A stretch of 64,000 bases of DNA, taken from Spisula solida. Taxonomy: Eukaryota; Mollusca; Bivalvia; Venerida; Mactridae. A program made the position numbers and the translations under genes. Below the pieces are notes generated by a model, which saw nothing but the letters and a program-made list of their open reading frames with translations, searched no databases and had not been told where the DNA came from. Below, in pieces: positions 21,238 through 31,245 of this stretch (positions within the stretch are counted from its first letter, which is position 1; every line of letters starts with the position of its first letter). The DNA lies in the NCBI GenBank assembly GCA_947247005.1, contig OX365962.1:8033201-8097200 (forward strand). Direction: 5' to 3'.

Positions 21238-23499
21238 TTACAGTTTTTCAAAACTGTGTATTCTCAGTCTGTGGCCCTTTAATTGTCTATATGATGCGAA
21301 TGAAGTATCACAAACCTCACACTTATATGGTTTTTCACCTGTATGTATTCTCATGTGAATATTCAAAGATATTTTGTGTGCGAAAGTAGTTCCACAAACA
21401 AAACAATGGTGAGGTTTTTCACCAGAGTGCATTCTCAAATGATTGGTCAAACTTGTTTTGTCGGAGAGTTTAGTTCCGCAAACATCACGCATGTACGGTT
21501 TTCTTTCACCAGTATGTATTCTCACGTGTGCTCTCACATTACTTTTAAGTCTGAATGTAATTCCACAGACATCACACTTAAATGGTTTTTCACCAGTATG
21601 TGTTCTCATGTGACACTTCTGACTACCTTTGTCAAAAAATGAAGTTCCACAAACATCACATTTGTAAGGTTTTTCACCAGTATGTGTTCTCATGTGACTC
21701 TTCAGAGTACTTTTGTCTGAGAATGATGCTTCACAAACATCACACTTGTATGGTTTTTCACCAGTATGTATTATTATGTGACGATTCAAACTACTTTTAC
21801 GTTTGAAAGTTGTTCCGCAAACACCACACTTGTATGGTTTTTCATCAGTATGTATTCTCATGTGACTCTTCTGACTGCCTTTGTCGAATAATGCAATTCC
21901 ACAAACATTACACTTATTAGGTTTTTCACCAGTATGTGTTCTCATGTGACTCTTCAGAGTACTTTTGTCTGAGAAAGCAGTTCCACAAATATCACACTTG
22001 TATGGTTTTTCACCAGTATGTATTATTATGTGACGATTCAAATTACTTTTATATTTGAATGTTGTTCCGCAAACATCACACATGTACGTTTTTTCACCAG
22101 TATGTATTCTCACGTGTGCTCTCAAATTACTGTTAAGTCTGAATATAATTCCACAAACATCACACTTATATGGTTTTTCACCAGTATGTATTCTCATGTG
22201 ACTCTTCTGACTGCCTTTGTTGGAGAATGAATGTCCACAAACTTCACATTTATAAGGTTTTTCACCAGTGTGTGTTCTCATGTGACGATTCAGAGTACTT
22301 TTGTCTGAGAAAGCAGTTCCACAAACATCACACTTGTATGGTTTTTCACCAGTATGTATTATTATGTGACGATTCAAATTACTTTTATGTTTGAATGTTG
22401 TATCGCAAACACCACACTTGTATGGTTTTTCATCAGTATGTATTCTCATGTGACTCTTCTGACTACCTTTCTTGATAAATGAAATTCCACAAACATCACA
22501 TTTGTATGGTTTTTCATCAGCATGTATTCTCATATGACCCTTCATATTACTTTTGTGTAAGAATGAATTTCCACAAATATCACATTTATATGGTTTTTCA
22601 CCGTGTATTCTCATGTGATCCTCCAGAATATTTTTATCTGAGAATGAAGTTCCACAAACATCACATTTATAAGATTTGTCACCAGTATGTGTTCCCAAGT
22701 GACGAATCAAACTACTTTTACGTTTGAAAGTTGTACCACAAACACCACACTTGTATGGTTTTTCATCATTATGTATTATAATGTGACAATTCAAATTACT
22801 TTTACTTTTGAATGTTGTTCCGCAAACACCACACTTGTATGGTTTTTCATCAGCATGTATTCTCATATGATCCTTCATATTACTTTTGTGTAAGAATGAA
22901 TTTCCACAAATATCACATTTATATGGTTTTTCACCGTGTATTCTCAGGTGATCCTCCAGAATATTTTTATCTGAGAATGAAGTTCCACAAACATCACATT
23001 TATAAGATTTGTCACCAGCATGTGTTCCCAAGTGACGAATCAAACTACTTTTACGTTTGAAAGTTGTACCACAAACACCACACTTGTATGGTTTTTCATC
23101 ATTATGTATTATAATGTGACAATTCAAATTACTTTTACTTTTGAATGTTGTTCCGCAAACACCACACTTGTATGGTTTTTCATCAGCATGTATTCTCATG
23201 TGACTCCTCTGAATACCTTTGTCTAAGAATGAAATTCCACAAACATCACATTCGTATCGTTTTTGACTAGTATGTATTATGATATGACGATTCAAACCAC
23301 CTTTACGTGCGAACGTAATTCCACAAATATCACACTTATATGGGTTTTCACCAGTATGTGTCCTCATGTGATATTTCAAAATACTAGCCTTTGTGCAGGA
23401 ACGCCCACAAACACCACATATAAAAGGTTTACAACCAGATAAGTTTAACATACTTTTCTTCTGTTGATCGCTCGTCGCATTATCAGATTCGCCGTTCAT
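21238..23499 (-). CDS. ZNF-B: C2H2 zinc-finger protein with 26 fingers
   Basis: This is a 753-residue intact frame for a probable nuclear DNA-binding protein; its target is unknown. Residues 1-25 carry the family motif (SDQQKKSML, LSGCKP), then 26 tandem C2H2 fingers. Finger 1 has Cys for the core Phe, and finger 24 lacks its first Cys (YMRDVCG), so 25 are complete. Fingers 4-7 are duplicated as fingers 8-11 at 333-bp spacing with very few differences; both copies of the block carry one shortened linker (HGEKP). Later fingers follow a repeating series of KSNLNRHIIIH, SDKSTL and KGSQKSHMRIH types. Several linkers read ADEKP, NDEKP or TDEKP instead of TGEKP. The start ATG is 11 nt after a splice acceptor (AG at 23511-23512). 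No effector domain is recognised. Confidence 0.92.
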   Translation of the reverse strand: MNGESDNATSDQQKKSMLNLSGCKPFICGVCGRSCTKASILKYHMRTHTGENPYKCDICGITFARKGGLNRHIIIHTSQKRYECDVCGISFLDKGIQRSHMRIHADEKPYKCGVCGTTFKSKSNLNCHIIIHNDEKPYKCGVCGTTFKRKSSLIRHLGTHAGDKSYKCDVCGTSFSDKNILEDHLRIHGEKPYKCDICGNSFLHKSNMKDHMRIHADEKPYKCGVCGTTFKSKSNLNCHIIIHNDEKPYKCGVCGTTFKRKSSLIRHLGTHTGDKSYKCDVCGTSFSDKNILEDHMRIHGEKPYKCDICGNSFLHKSNMKGHMRIHADEKPYKCDVCGISFIKKGSQKSHMRIHTDEKPYKCGVCDTTFKHKSNLNRHIIIHTGEKPYKCDVCGTAFSDKSTLNRHMRTHTGEKPYKCEVCGHSFSNKGSQKSHMRIHTGEKPYKCDVCGIIFRLNSNLRAHVRIHTGEKTYMCDVCGTTFKYKSNLNRHIIIHTGEKPYKCDICGTAFSDKSTLKSHMRTHTGEKPNKCNVCGIALFDKGSQKSHMRIHTDEKPYKCGVCGTTFKRKSSLNRHIIIHTGEKPYKCDVCEASFSDKSTLKSHMRTHTGEKPYKCDVCGTSFFDKGSQKCHMRTHTGEKPFKCDVCGITFRLKSNVRAHVRIHTGERKPYMRDVCGTKLSDKTSLTNHLRMHSGEKPHHCFVCGTTFAHKISLNIHMRIHTGEKPYKCEVCDTSFASYRQLKGHRLRIHSFEKL

Positions 23500-23860
23500 T
23501 TTAGCGGAATCTGCAATAGATAGAATATAGCATTTTATTTATCACATAAATACTGTGATCTTGAATGTGAGAACAAATCACCGAACAAAGATCTTCAACG
23601 TGTGTGATAACGATTGCGTGACGTCACACCTTTTCGGCGCGAAAACCTTACACAGTTCGCTTAACTTCGTTACATCTGACGTATTTTGATCCAGATCCAG
23701 TTATGTGATAAAAAGAATCCATCGCTAGGTGTCTTTGGGCTCGTCATTTCTTACACTCGGCACGAAATAAAATTATTAAGCTTGACAAAGGCTAGTATAA
23801 TAACCCCTGTTTTCTAGACTCGTAAGAGAATTGTTAATCTCCAAAGACAACGCATTACAT

Positions 23861-23914
<54 letters not shown>

Positions 23915-24110
23915 TACACAGCACACTTAAGAAAAAATATATCCATAATGACGGTCCTACCACAAAAGTTGCATTTGAAGCATTTTGAGTGTTATTTCAA
24001 TGTAGATGATGATGCCTGTGTTTATTCTTAATAAATCTTTAAGATACATTTTTACATTGGTTCAGCGGCAATCAAACAATTGAACATGGTCGTACGACGT
24101 TCTTGTTATG
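23500..24110 (-). promoter_or_regulatory. Candidate 5' region of ZNF-B, conserved with ZNF-C
   Basis: About 600 bp upstream of B aligns in order with 32152-32730 upstream of C. Shared phrases are GTGATAAAAAGAATCCA, TTTTCTAGACTCGT, AGAATTGTTAAT and ACAAAAG(T/A)TGCATT. At 23619-23626 lies TGACGTCA (CRE consensus) and at 23631-23645 the palindrome-like TTTTCGGCGCGAAAA (E2F-like). The C copy has TGACGTGA and TTATCGGTGCGAAAA at the same 12-bp spacing. This may be the promoter or first exon. The true transcription start cannot be fixed from sequence. Confidence 0.45.
23862..23912. repeat. (TA)n microsatellite
   Basis: About 25 TA units, where the paralogous position upstream of ZNF-C (about 32499-32510) has only about five. 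The expansion therefore post-dates the B/C duplication. Confidence 0.95.
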
Positions 24111-24420
24111 CCTGTCTATAATATTTATTTAAAAGTGGACCGTTTAAGGTAGATAAACTTCAGTGTTTATTTGCTTTTTTTATCCTCGCCACCGGAAAAT
24201 CCATATGGGCGAGGCCCCCATAAGAGGCTAGTCACTTTAGTTTTTGGGGGGTAGTGCATGCTACAGAAGATGCCCCAGTTCAAGAAGCATCCCTGGTTCT
24301 TTAACTTGCCGATGTAAAGCATCATACACGGGACCTCGCTTAACGTCTCGTCCAAAGACAGTTAGTAATTTTAGTTATGTTAGGTGGAAAAACACTGAAA
24401 AGCATTTTTGTTTTTGACCG

Positions 24421-24497
24421 TCTGGAGTAGGGATCGAACCCACAACCTTCAGATCAGCAGTCAGTAGCCCTTACCACTAGACTATTTGTCGACCCGA
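24421..24497 (-). repeat. tRNA-like short repeat
   Basis: The minus strand shows an A-box-like TAGTCTAGTGGTAAGG, an anticodon-like loop CTGCTGA and a T-arm GTGGGTTCGATCCCTAC. Anticodon and acceptor stems contain mismatches, so this is probably a SINE head or a dead tRNA. Confidence 0.5.
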
Positions 24498-24710
24498 CTC
24501 CAGTGTGCGTCGTTCTCGTGCATTTATACTTGACCGTTCTTACCCGTACCAAAAGGTTCACCAAGAATGTTACCTGTTTTTCACAAGTGCAATGGTATAG
24601 ATAAACCACACTCGTTCGGGCGTAACTGTACTTTTAATAATGAAATTATCCAGGTAAAAGGGGTGTATTCGAAATAGAAATCTATTATTTGAAGTTGTAG
24701 CTTACATCGT

Positions 24711-24789
24711 CCTCCATGGCGCAGTAGGCTAAGCTCCTGCTTATGAATCTAAATAGATTTTTTGCTTGGGTTCGAATCCCACCCATTTT
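24711..24789 (+). repeat. tRNA-like short repeat
   Basis: It contains CCATGGCGCAGTAGGCTAAG (A-box-like) and TTGGGTTCGAATCCCACCC (B-box and T-arm). The anticodon region is AT-rich and does not fold cleanly. It is probably a SINE or pseudo-tRNA. Confidence 0.5.
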
Positions 24790-25239
24790 GAATAATTTTT
24801 TAATTTTGCTAAATAAAACATTCGCGTGCATATCTATTTTATATATATTTCTAAAATATGTCTATTTCCTTTGTATTTTAATCATTGAAAACATTCCCAC
24901 GTCAAGACTGTTGAACAGAAATATCGGTCAACGGTCACCCAAACTGTGCTCCTTGTATTACCAGAGTAAACGCTTATTAATGTTGACGTTTCTACAGCAT
25001 ATTCTTAGACTGGAGATTCCAATTCAAATTCCAACAAAACCAATGATGAAAATAGTTTGTAATTCAACCCGATTGTCATCTGAGAAATAAATGCAATATC
25101 CAGGGCGGGCTAAACTCATAAAATAAACGAAACAAAGCAAATTTGTATTAAACCTAAAACATAATTTTATTATTCATTAAGTAATAAAATATATGAAAAA
25201 ACCCTCAAGTATTTAATATGATAATAAAATTTGTGAAAA

Positions 25240-25352
25240 AGAGTTTAGCAGCGGACTCGAACCCACAGCCAATATGAAATGAATGTTCTGAGTACAAACT
25301 AGTTCTGAGTATAGATCATCTTAACCACTAGGCCACGCTGTCAATTTGAAAG
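25240..25352 (-). repeat. tRNA-like repeat with enlarged middle
   Basis: The minus strand reads GCGTGGCCTAGTGGTTAAG (A box) and GGCTGTGGGTTCGAGTCCG (B box) with partly complementary ends. The boxes are separated by about 50 bp containing two CTCAGAAC copies, longer than a normal tRNA middle. Confidence 0.45.
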
Positions 25353-25484
25353 ATAACGTGAATTTATAAGATATATTCATAATATATCAGAAAAATAACG
25401 GTAAATATCGTTTCAACCTTAGCAAATGAACTCGTCCTAGGGTCATATTTCGAAGGTCGTTGTACATCTATACTAGCCCATTAC

Positions 25485-25990
25485 TAGGGTGGGCCGATGC
25501 ATCGAAATATCGATGCATTGCGATCCCGAGTGTCCCGATTGTATGGATCCAATGACTATCGCGGATAATTAGCTCAACTATCGATAGTTACGATAGTTTT
25601 CTTTTTATAAATAAAGTTAATTATTTATTCAAAACAACATCTGTTCCGTTAAAAAAACAATTTTAAATAACCCCATGCCTCAGAGGACCAACATCGCAAT
25701 CATTCAATAGTTAAATTTTATCATTAATCTATTTCTGTTCGATTCATTTTAAATAATTTCCACAAATAGTACTTTAGAATATTGTACAACAAAGTGATAT
25801 CTTACACAGTGCAAATTTGCATTTACAAGTTAATCTCTGGTTTTAAAATCGTTGCTATAAGTATAAGTATTGCAATAGTATCGCAGTAGTTTCTAGCAAT
25901 ATTTATATAATAGAATCGCAATAGTACTTTCAGCAATAGCAATAGCAATAGTATTGCAATAGTCAAAAATGGATTCAATAGTTACCACTA
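25485..25990. mobile_element. hAT-like MITE with 8-bp target duplication
   Basis: The element begins TAGGGTGGGCC and ends GGTAACTATTG when its right end is read inwards as TAGTGGTAAC..., giving imperfect inverted ends. It is flanked on both sides by CCCATTAC (25477-25484 and 25991-25998), an 8-bp target duplication typical of hAT transposons. The left subterminal part is palindromic (GATGCATCGAAATATCGATGC region, ACTATCGATAGT), and the right part is a run of GCAATAGCAATAG-like motifs. There is no transposase, so it is non-autonomous. Confidence 0.75.
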
Positions 25991-26028
25991 CCCATTACAC
26001 GGGATAATAACGTTACTTGTTGAGATAT

Positions 26029-26560
26029 AGTGCCGTAGTACTAGGCCAGTTAGTGCCGTAGTACTAGGCCAGTACCCGGGACCGTAATAGTAGACACTTC
26101 TAGTTTTTAATATTTCAATTTTGTACTAAACTTCGCTTGTTAATCAGTTTCTCATAACATTCGATTGTTACTTAAACACTTAGTGACTTTTAACTACTTA
26201 AACATGCAGCTAAATGTACATTAACGTTTTAATAACAAAAGAAAATACCTCAATAAACGATAAGCTCCTGCTTTTTGTTTTGTAGTTTGGTTTAAAGTCG
26301 ATGCATAATGGTCCGTACCGTAATGTGTTAACAGTACAGTCAGAGTTGTCATTCTTAGTGCACACAAACAATAACTTGAACATTTAAGTTGGCCTGCATA
26401 TCGAATCTATCAATTTTAATGTGGATTTTATTTTTTTATTAAGCTTATATACGGTTATAATCTAGTTTTCCATTACTTATAACGGCAACTCAGTCTTAAT
26501 GTAAGGTATTCACTCACTGCCAGTGCTACCCGTTGAAAGACAAATATCAAACAATACAGT
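26029..26560 (+). repeat. Palindromic CGTAC repeat, copy 2, plus shared flank
   Basis: The head phrase GTGCCGTAGTACTAGGCCAG is duplicated in tandem (26031 and 26045). The body and tail (ATGGTCCGTACCGTAATGTG) match copy 3 at 33973-34270. Homology with that locus continues through AGTTGGCCTGCATATCGAAT and GGTATTCACTCACTGCCAGT (here about 26505, there about 34707), so both belong to one larger duplicated segment. Confidence 0.7.
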
Positions 26561-27212
26561 ATGGAGATATATAGTGGCTATTTAAAAAAAAAAGGCTAGT
26601 TTAGGTTTTTCCACAATAAAATATATTCTAAACAAGTTATTATTATATCTTTTATCCTAAAACATATGTTTCGATGTCATGAAATAGTGTGTGAAGTTTG
26701 AAAGATATTGCTTAACAGAAAAAGAAATTATGCTGAAAAAACAGGTAAAACATGTCAGGAGGGAAACAAAAAAGCGTGACAGTTTTCAACAATCACATCA
26801 ACCAGGACATTCCTGTGAAATGTATTGATGAGGGTCAAAGTTACAATTTTTTTAAGAATAAGTTTAATATATGCCTTTAAAATGGTGAATAATTTTAAGC
26901 GTTATTGTTATGGTAAGACATAAAAAATAAGCGGTTTCATAAGTCATGATAAGTGAATGCTTAATAGAAAGACCTGTAGCCATCATTCAAGTTTAACGTT
27001 TATATTGAACGTATCGGTTTTTTTCAGGAGACGTTTGCTTTGAGTGGTCTTAGCTTACCTAGGAATTTGTAACGTAGATGACGTTCATAAAAAGGTCTAT
27101 TGTGTACACGCGTAATATATAACATTTGAAACAGTAATGAAATACAAACAAAATTACTCAATTTAACATTAATAAATACGCTTCTTAATTTGGGCCTATT
27201 GAAGTTCTGGGT
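26560..27212. other. No gene or repeat recognised
   Basis: AT-rich sequence with short interrupted frames. I see nothing I can support. Confidence 0.4.
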
Positions 27213-27220
27213 GATCAAAG

Positions 27221-28658
27221 CACGCATGTTAATTAAATGTATATGACACTCTACATTAACCGCTTACACATATCGATCGGCCGATTAACAATGTTATCGC
27301 GTTAAGCGTAAAACGCACTAGTCAAATTCTACCCTGCTTTCTGTAAGACCTCATAATTTTCGTATCTGTTATCCGATTTTAAATATTTAAAGCTTGTAAT
27401 GAAGCAGATATATATGTCTGTCTTTTAATACAACATTCATCACGATACCCTAATTATTAAATCCACGACGACGAGTAAGAATCCGTTCCGCGTAAAAGTA
27501 AGTTTAAAATACCTCTTTTTTTTACCAAATAAAAATACAACCAACGGTCGAAAATCATCAAATATGAATTTAATTTTCGATCGATTTTGTTCATTAAAAC
27601 TTGTTTTAAAAGCTAATACTTTAAGGTTTTATAAAATGTAAAACTTATTTATAAAGCATTTGTGAGTTGTCGACCGCCAACGATTTGATTAAACTTCGTG
27701 CATTTATGTACTAATTATTGCAAATAAATTTTCAAAATGGCGGAATCACGTCGAAACGCGTGTGAAACGGGCACCCGCACACCTTCCATGCGCTAATTGA
27801 AAACATATTTTTGATTGAAACTTGTTTAAAGTGTGAGATTAAATACGTTTTGAGGTACTGGCTGTACTTTTTTCTGGTTTCTATTGGTTCTGTCTTTACA
27901 GAATGGAGTCAAAAATAGTGATTTTTGTCACGATGCGGGACTATTTTTTTTTGGTAGCTGTATTGAACTTGCGGACTTATTGCCGAATGTTAATTATAAA
28001 ATGGCGATTATTTACAATATAACCTGCTATTAAATGCATTTTGAGAGGTATTGGTTGCATTAAATTACGAACCATGATGCTAGCCTTTGAAAAAATCGCC
28101 ACAAAAGATGATCAATGGTCGGCGTAGTTTACATCAAACATTATTATGAATACGTCCGTTCTGTTTTATTTCGTTGGCGGTCGACAACTCGCAAATGCTT
28201 TAAAAATAAGTTTTTACATTTTATAAAACCTTATAGTATAAGCTTTTAAAACAAGCTTTAATGAACAAAATCGATCGAAAATTAGATTAATGTTTGATGA
28301 TTTTCGACCGTTGATTGAATTTTTATTTGGTAAAAAACGGGATATTTTAAACTTACTTTTACGCGGAACGGATTCTTACTCGTCGCCGTGGATTTAATAA
28401 CTAGGGTATCGTGATGAATGTTGTATTAATAGACAGGCATATATCTCTGCTTCATTACAAACTTTAAATATTTAAAATCGGATAATAGATACGAAAATTA
28501 TGAGGTCTTACATAAAGCAGGGTAGAATTTGACTAGTGCGTTTTACGCTTAACGCGGTAACATTGTTAGTCGGCCTATCGATATGTGTAAGCGGCAGCAT
28601 ATTTACACCTTTTACATACGTTAATATAGAGTGTCATATACATTTAATTAACATGCGT
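27221..28658. mobile_element. Long-inverted-repeat DNA element, 1.4 kb, with 8-bp target duplication
   Basis: The left arm (27221 to about 27690) and right arm (about 28165 to 28658) are inverted copies about 470-495 bp long. They share, for example, GTTAAGCGTAAAACGCACTAG and GTCGACCGCCAACG. The ends read CACGCATGTTAATT and, outwards on the right, CATGCGTG. Both sides are flanked by GATCAAAG (27213-27220; 28659-28666, with one base shared with the terminus). The central ~475 bp is unique and contains no credible ORF, but has internal direct similarity (TTTTGAGGTACTGGCTG versus TTTTGAGAGGTATTGGTTG). The right arm has a ~27-bp insert near 28600. The 8-bp duplication suggests a hAT-type non-autonomous or foldback element. 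Confidence 0.8.
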
Positions 28659-28666
28659 GATCAAAG

Positions 28667-29330
28667 TGAGCCTTTACCGCGAGTTTTCATATTCATCAAT
28701 TTCTAAATCGACTACCGCAGTAACAGCCAGACGCATTAAAATACGTTTGGTGAACATTTGATGAAGTTAACTTGAATGGTTTTCGAGATATCAGGAAAAA
28801 TCAAAAGATAGCGTTAGAAGTGTAGTCTAGTGTATGATAGTCACTTTCAAACCAACAGGGGCTTCTAAATGATTTATTGTACAAATAATGCAAATAATAC
28901 CCTTTGGTTTTTTCATTTATTAAATAATGTTTATAAATGAATGTAGAAATCAAACGAGGCAAAAATCAAATGTTGATCTCAGTAAATGGCTTTATGAAGT
29001 TCGCATATCAGTTTTATTAATAAAAACATAAATGTACATACATACTGATGTTAATTAATACACGATTTATACTCGCATAATGTCGTAAATCATACATCAG
29101 AACAAAGCATAGAAAAGACAATCCAAAATTTTTGAACATATCCAAAATTTTTGAACATATGCTCAGTTTTTGTATCAATATAATAATGAACGAAACAAGC
29201 CATATCATAATTTGTAATTAGTTAGGTAGAATTTATTTAAATTTTCCGTTACATACACTTTGCAATTTCAAATGCCAACAATACCAATAAAACTGTTAAC
29301 TGAAAGTGCACATGTATACGACATCCTCAT
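28667..29330. other. No gene seen; small 18-bp tandem duplication
   Basis: AT-rich sequence. CCAAAATTTTTGAACATA is repeated twice at about 29124-29160. Nothing else is supported. Confidence 0.4.
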
Positions 29331-29334
29331 ACAT

Positions 29335-29595
29335 CAGTAGTATTTCAGCCATGTTACTGTTGGAACTAGGTCATTCAGCTTTTTGATTTCTGAAACGGGC
29401 TCATTTAGAATTTCGACAGATTGGACATTGGTCGAAGGATTATAACTAGTTTAGTTGGGCATTGTGCCTTGATTGTATTAGTTTTCTGTGCTCGGCTGGT
29501 TCAGGTGGGCACTGTACCTTGTGTTTTTTTCATGTTTTCTGTGCTCGGCTAGTTAAGCTGAGTGCTGCCTTCCATGTCTGACTTAATATTATATT
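29335..29595 (+). repeat. Dispersed repeat (GTGCTCGGCTGGTTAAG family)
   Basis: Contains AGGTCATTCAGCTTTTTGAT, TTTAGTTGGGCATTGTGCC and two GTGCTCGGCT(G/A)GTT phrases, ending in GAGTGCTGCCTTCC. It matches 34395-34632 and 40140-40340. Confidence 0.65.
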
Positions 29596-29599
29596 TCTG

Positions 29600-29888
29600 T
29601 CATCCAATTTCCGCCAAAATTCCACGGCATGAGCACGCACTAACATAGATATTGAACCGTTACGCTTCGGTGCACAATAGTCCACAGACTGACTTGTAAA
29701 AAATCCTCACATCGATGACGATCTTGAATTGGACATGTTTTCCAATAATCAAAGGCGGTTTTCAGAGACTACATATTTAAAGTCGATAAAGTTAAAACGG
29801 TGGTCAAGTGTGCGATCAAGTTATTACTTTTCCTAAAGACAGATCCTCAAACATCACATATAAAAAGTTTTTGCACAAGTAAACTTAA
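29600..29888 (-). pseudogene. ZNF-derived remnant, duplicated at 37.0-37.3 kb
   Basis: The minus strand near 29845-29885 reads a degenerate first-finger start (FICDV, stop, GSVF), preceded by a CTTGTGCAAAAAC stretch in place of the SGxKP region. The plus strand from TCATCCAATTTCCGCC to ACAGATCC aligns with 37010-37260, so a segment with a dead ZNF 5' end was duplicated. Confidence 0.5.
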
Positions 29889-29890
29889 TA

Positions 29891-30730
29891 CATCTAGAAA
29901 CGCAACGTTTTTATCCCCATTTTTTTCTTACTTGAATGTACATGTGTATTTGAATTTTGTGTAGTGGTGTTATATAATCTTGTAGAAACTTGGCCATCAT
30001 CCAGATTTTATCGATCGTGTTACGTAAATCCCGTGCACCGATATAATCACAAAAACATGAATTTCCCCGTGCACCGTTTGCGCATGATAAAATTTGGTAT
30101 AAATTACATCGAACTTTTTGTAAAGTTTGCTAATAAAAAGAAAACCACAAAATAAATGGCATATGTACCGGAATAAAACTGCCATGAGTGTCCGAATATG
30201 AGCGAAATCAGGCCATTTGGATGCTTATGGCAGAGATGTCAAACAGGAGTTGGCATGACGGTTAAATTGTTATGCACCGACAATTTCTGGTCAAGAGACA
30301 CGACACCAACACACTGGCAACATTCGCGACCGCCCTAGTTCAGGTCATCCATGCGTAACAACTCTCTGTGGGGACCAGTAAGACCGCGTGAACCAGCTCC
30401 AGATCAAGCTCACAACTGTTGCTGAGAGTGCTAAACAACTTGTTGGACACCATGAATAAGTAATCAATCAATATTCGATCGATACTTTACCTATTCACTT
30501 AAAACAACGATTCCGAAAATATAACGATTTTATAATTGTTTGTTCCGTTATTTTTCGGCCGCACTATACACCAAACACTGCTCTGCACCTAACTGCAGTT
30601 CTATGTGATAAAATGTTACAGATGTATTGATACTTGAATACAACAGCATCAAGTAAATGTAGTTTGCTAGTCTATCACCATGCAGGTTGATAACATATTG
30701 ACAGTGGACCTAGTGTTGCGTTTCTAGATG
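29891..30730 (+). mobile_element. Tc1-like transposon, internally deleted
   Basis: The element has 16-bp perfect terminal inverted repeats CATCTAGAAACGCAAC and a TA target duplication on both sides (29889-29890, 30731-30732). At about 30186-30370 the plus strand keeps a degenerate piece of the transposase DNA-binding region, with TGNIRDRPSSGHPCVTT, a Tc1-type linker signature, broken by stops. No catalytic domain remains. At 840 bp it is a non-autonomous deletion product. It lies inside the ZNF remnant segment. Confidence 0.8.
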
Positions 30731-30732
30731 TA

Positions 30733-31171
30733 CTCAGTATATATTCTCATGTGTACACGCTGTTGACCATTTTGTGTGAATGGATATCTAGCAACATCAA
30801 ACACCTATGTTATTGATTTTACACCTGAACGTATTTATCTGTGGCGCTTCAAATATGTAACATACCAGAAAGCACGTTTATGGGTTCTCACTAGTATGTA
30901 TTCTGCATGGTAAGGGGTCTATTGAGCCATAAAAAAAAATGCACAATCCTGAAAATAAGACACCAGTCTGATTTGGGTGCCATTAGAACATCTCCCTTAA
31001 CTAAACTCTGCTTCAAACATTGTTCTATTGTTAAAATTCAGCTTATGCAACTTCAAATGGCCATAACTTAGTCAATTCTTTGAATTTTTTCATCAAATAA
31101 ATTTTATTTTCTGCAGAAAAGTTTCTTCTTTGTAAAACATCAAATCCGAAATTCCGGATTAATTGTTTCTG
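30733..31171. repeat. Segment duplicated at 37.6-37.8 kb, with a ~260-bp insert
   Basis: GTGTACACGCTGTTGACC, GAATGGATATCTAGCAACAT and AGAAAGCAC(G/T)TTTATGGG match 37610-37750 in order. In the other copy the phrase AGTATGTATTCTGGTGTGGCG is continuous; here it is interrupted by about 260 bp (30907-31170) of non-coding sequence. Confidence 0.65.
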
Positions 31172-31245
31172 GTGTGGCGTTTCAAATGTTCCTTAATTGT
31201 GAAATAAGTTCCGCACGTATCACATTTTCACAGTGTTTCACCAAG
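31172..31245 (-). pseudogene. Fossil 11th finger beyond the ZNF-C stop
   Basis: In frame after the ZNF-C stop the minus strand reads LGETL, a second stop (31228-31230), then KCDTCGTYFTIKEHLKRHTRN and a final stop. The dead copy at 37.8 kb keeps CAA and TAT where this copy has TAA and TGA, so these two nonsense changes are derived. The last histidine has become Asn. Confidence 0.85.

Noticed and set aside
23831..24031. Small ORF with an IYIYIY tract
   Set aside because: It is a translation of the (TA)n microsatellite.
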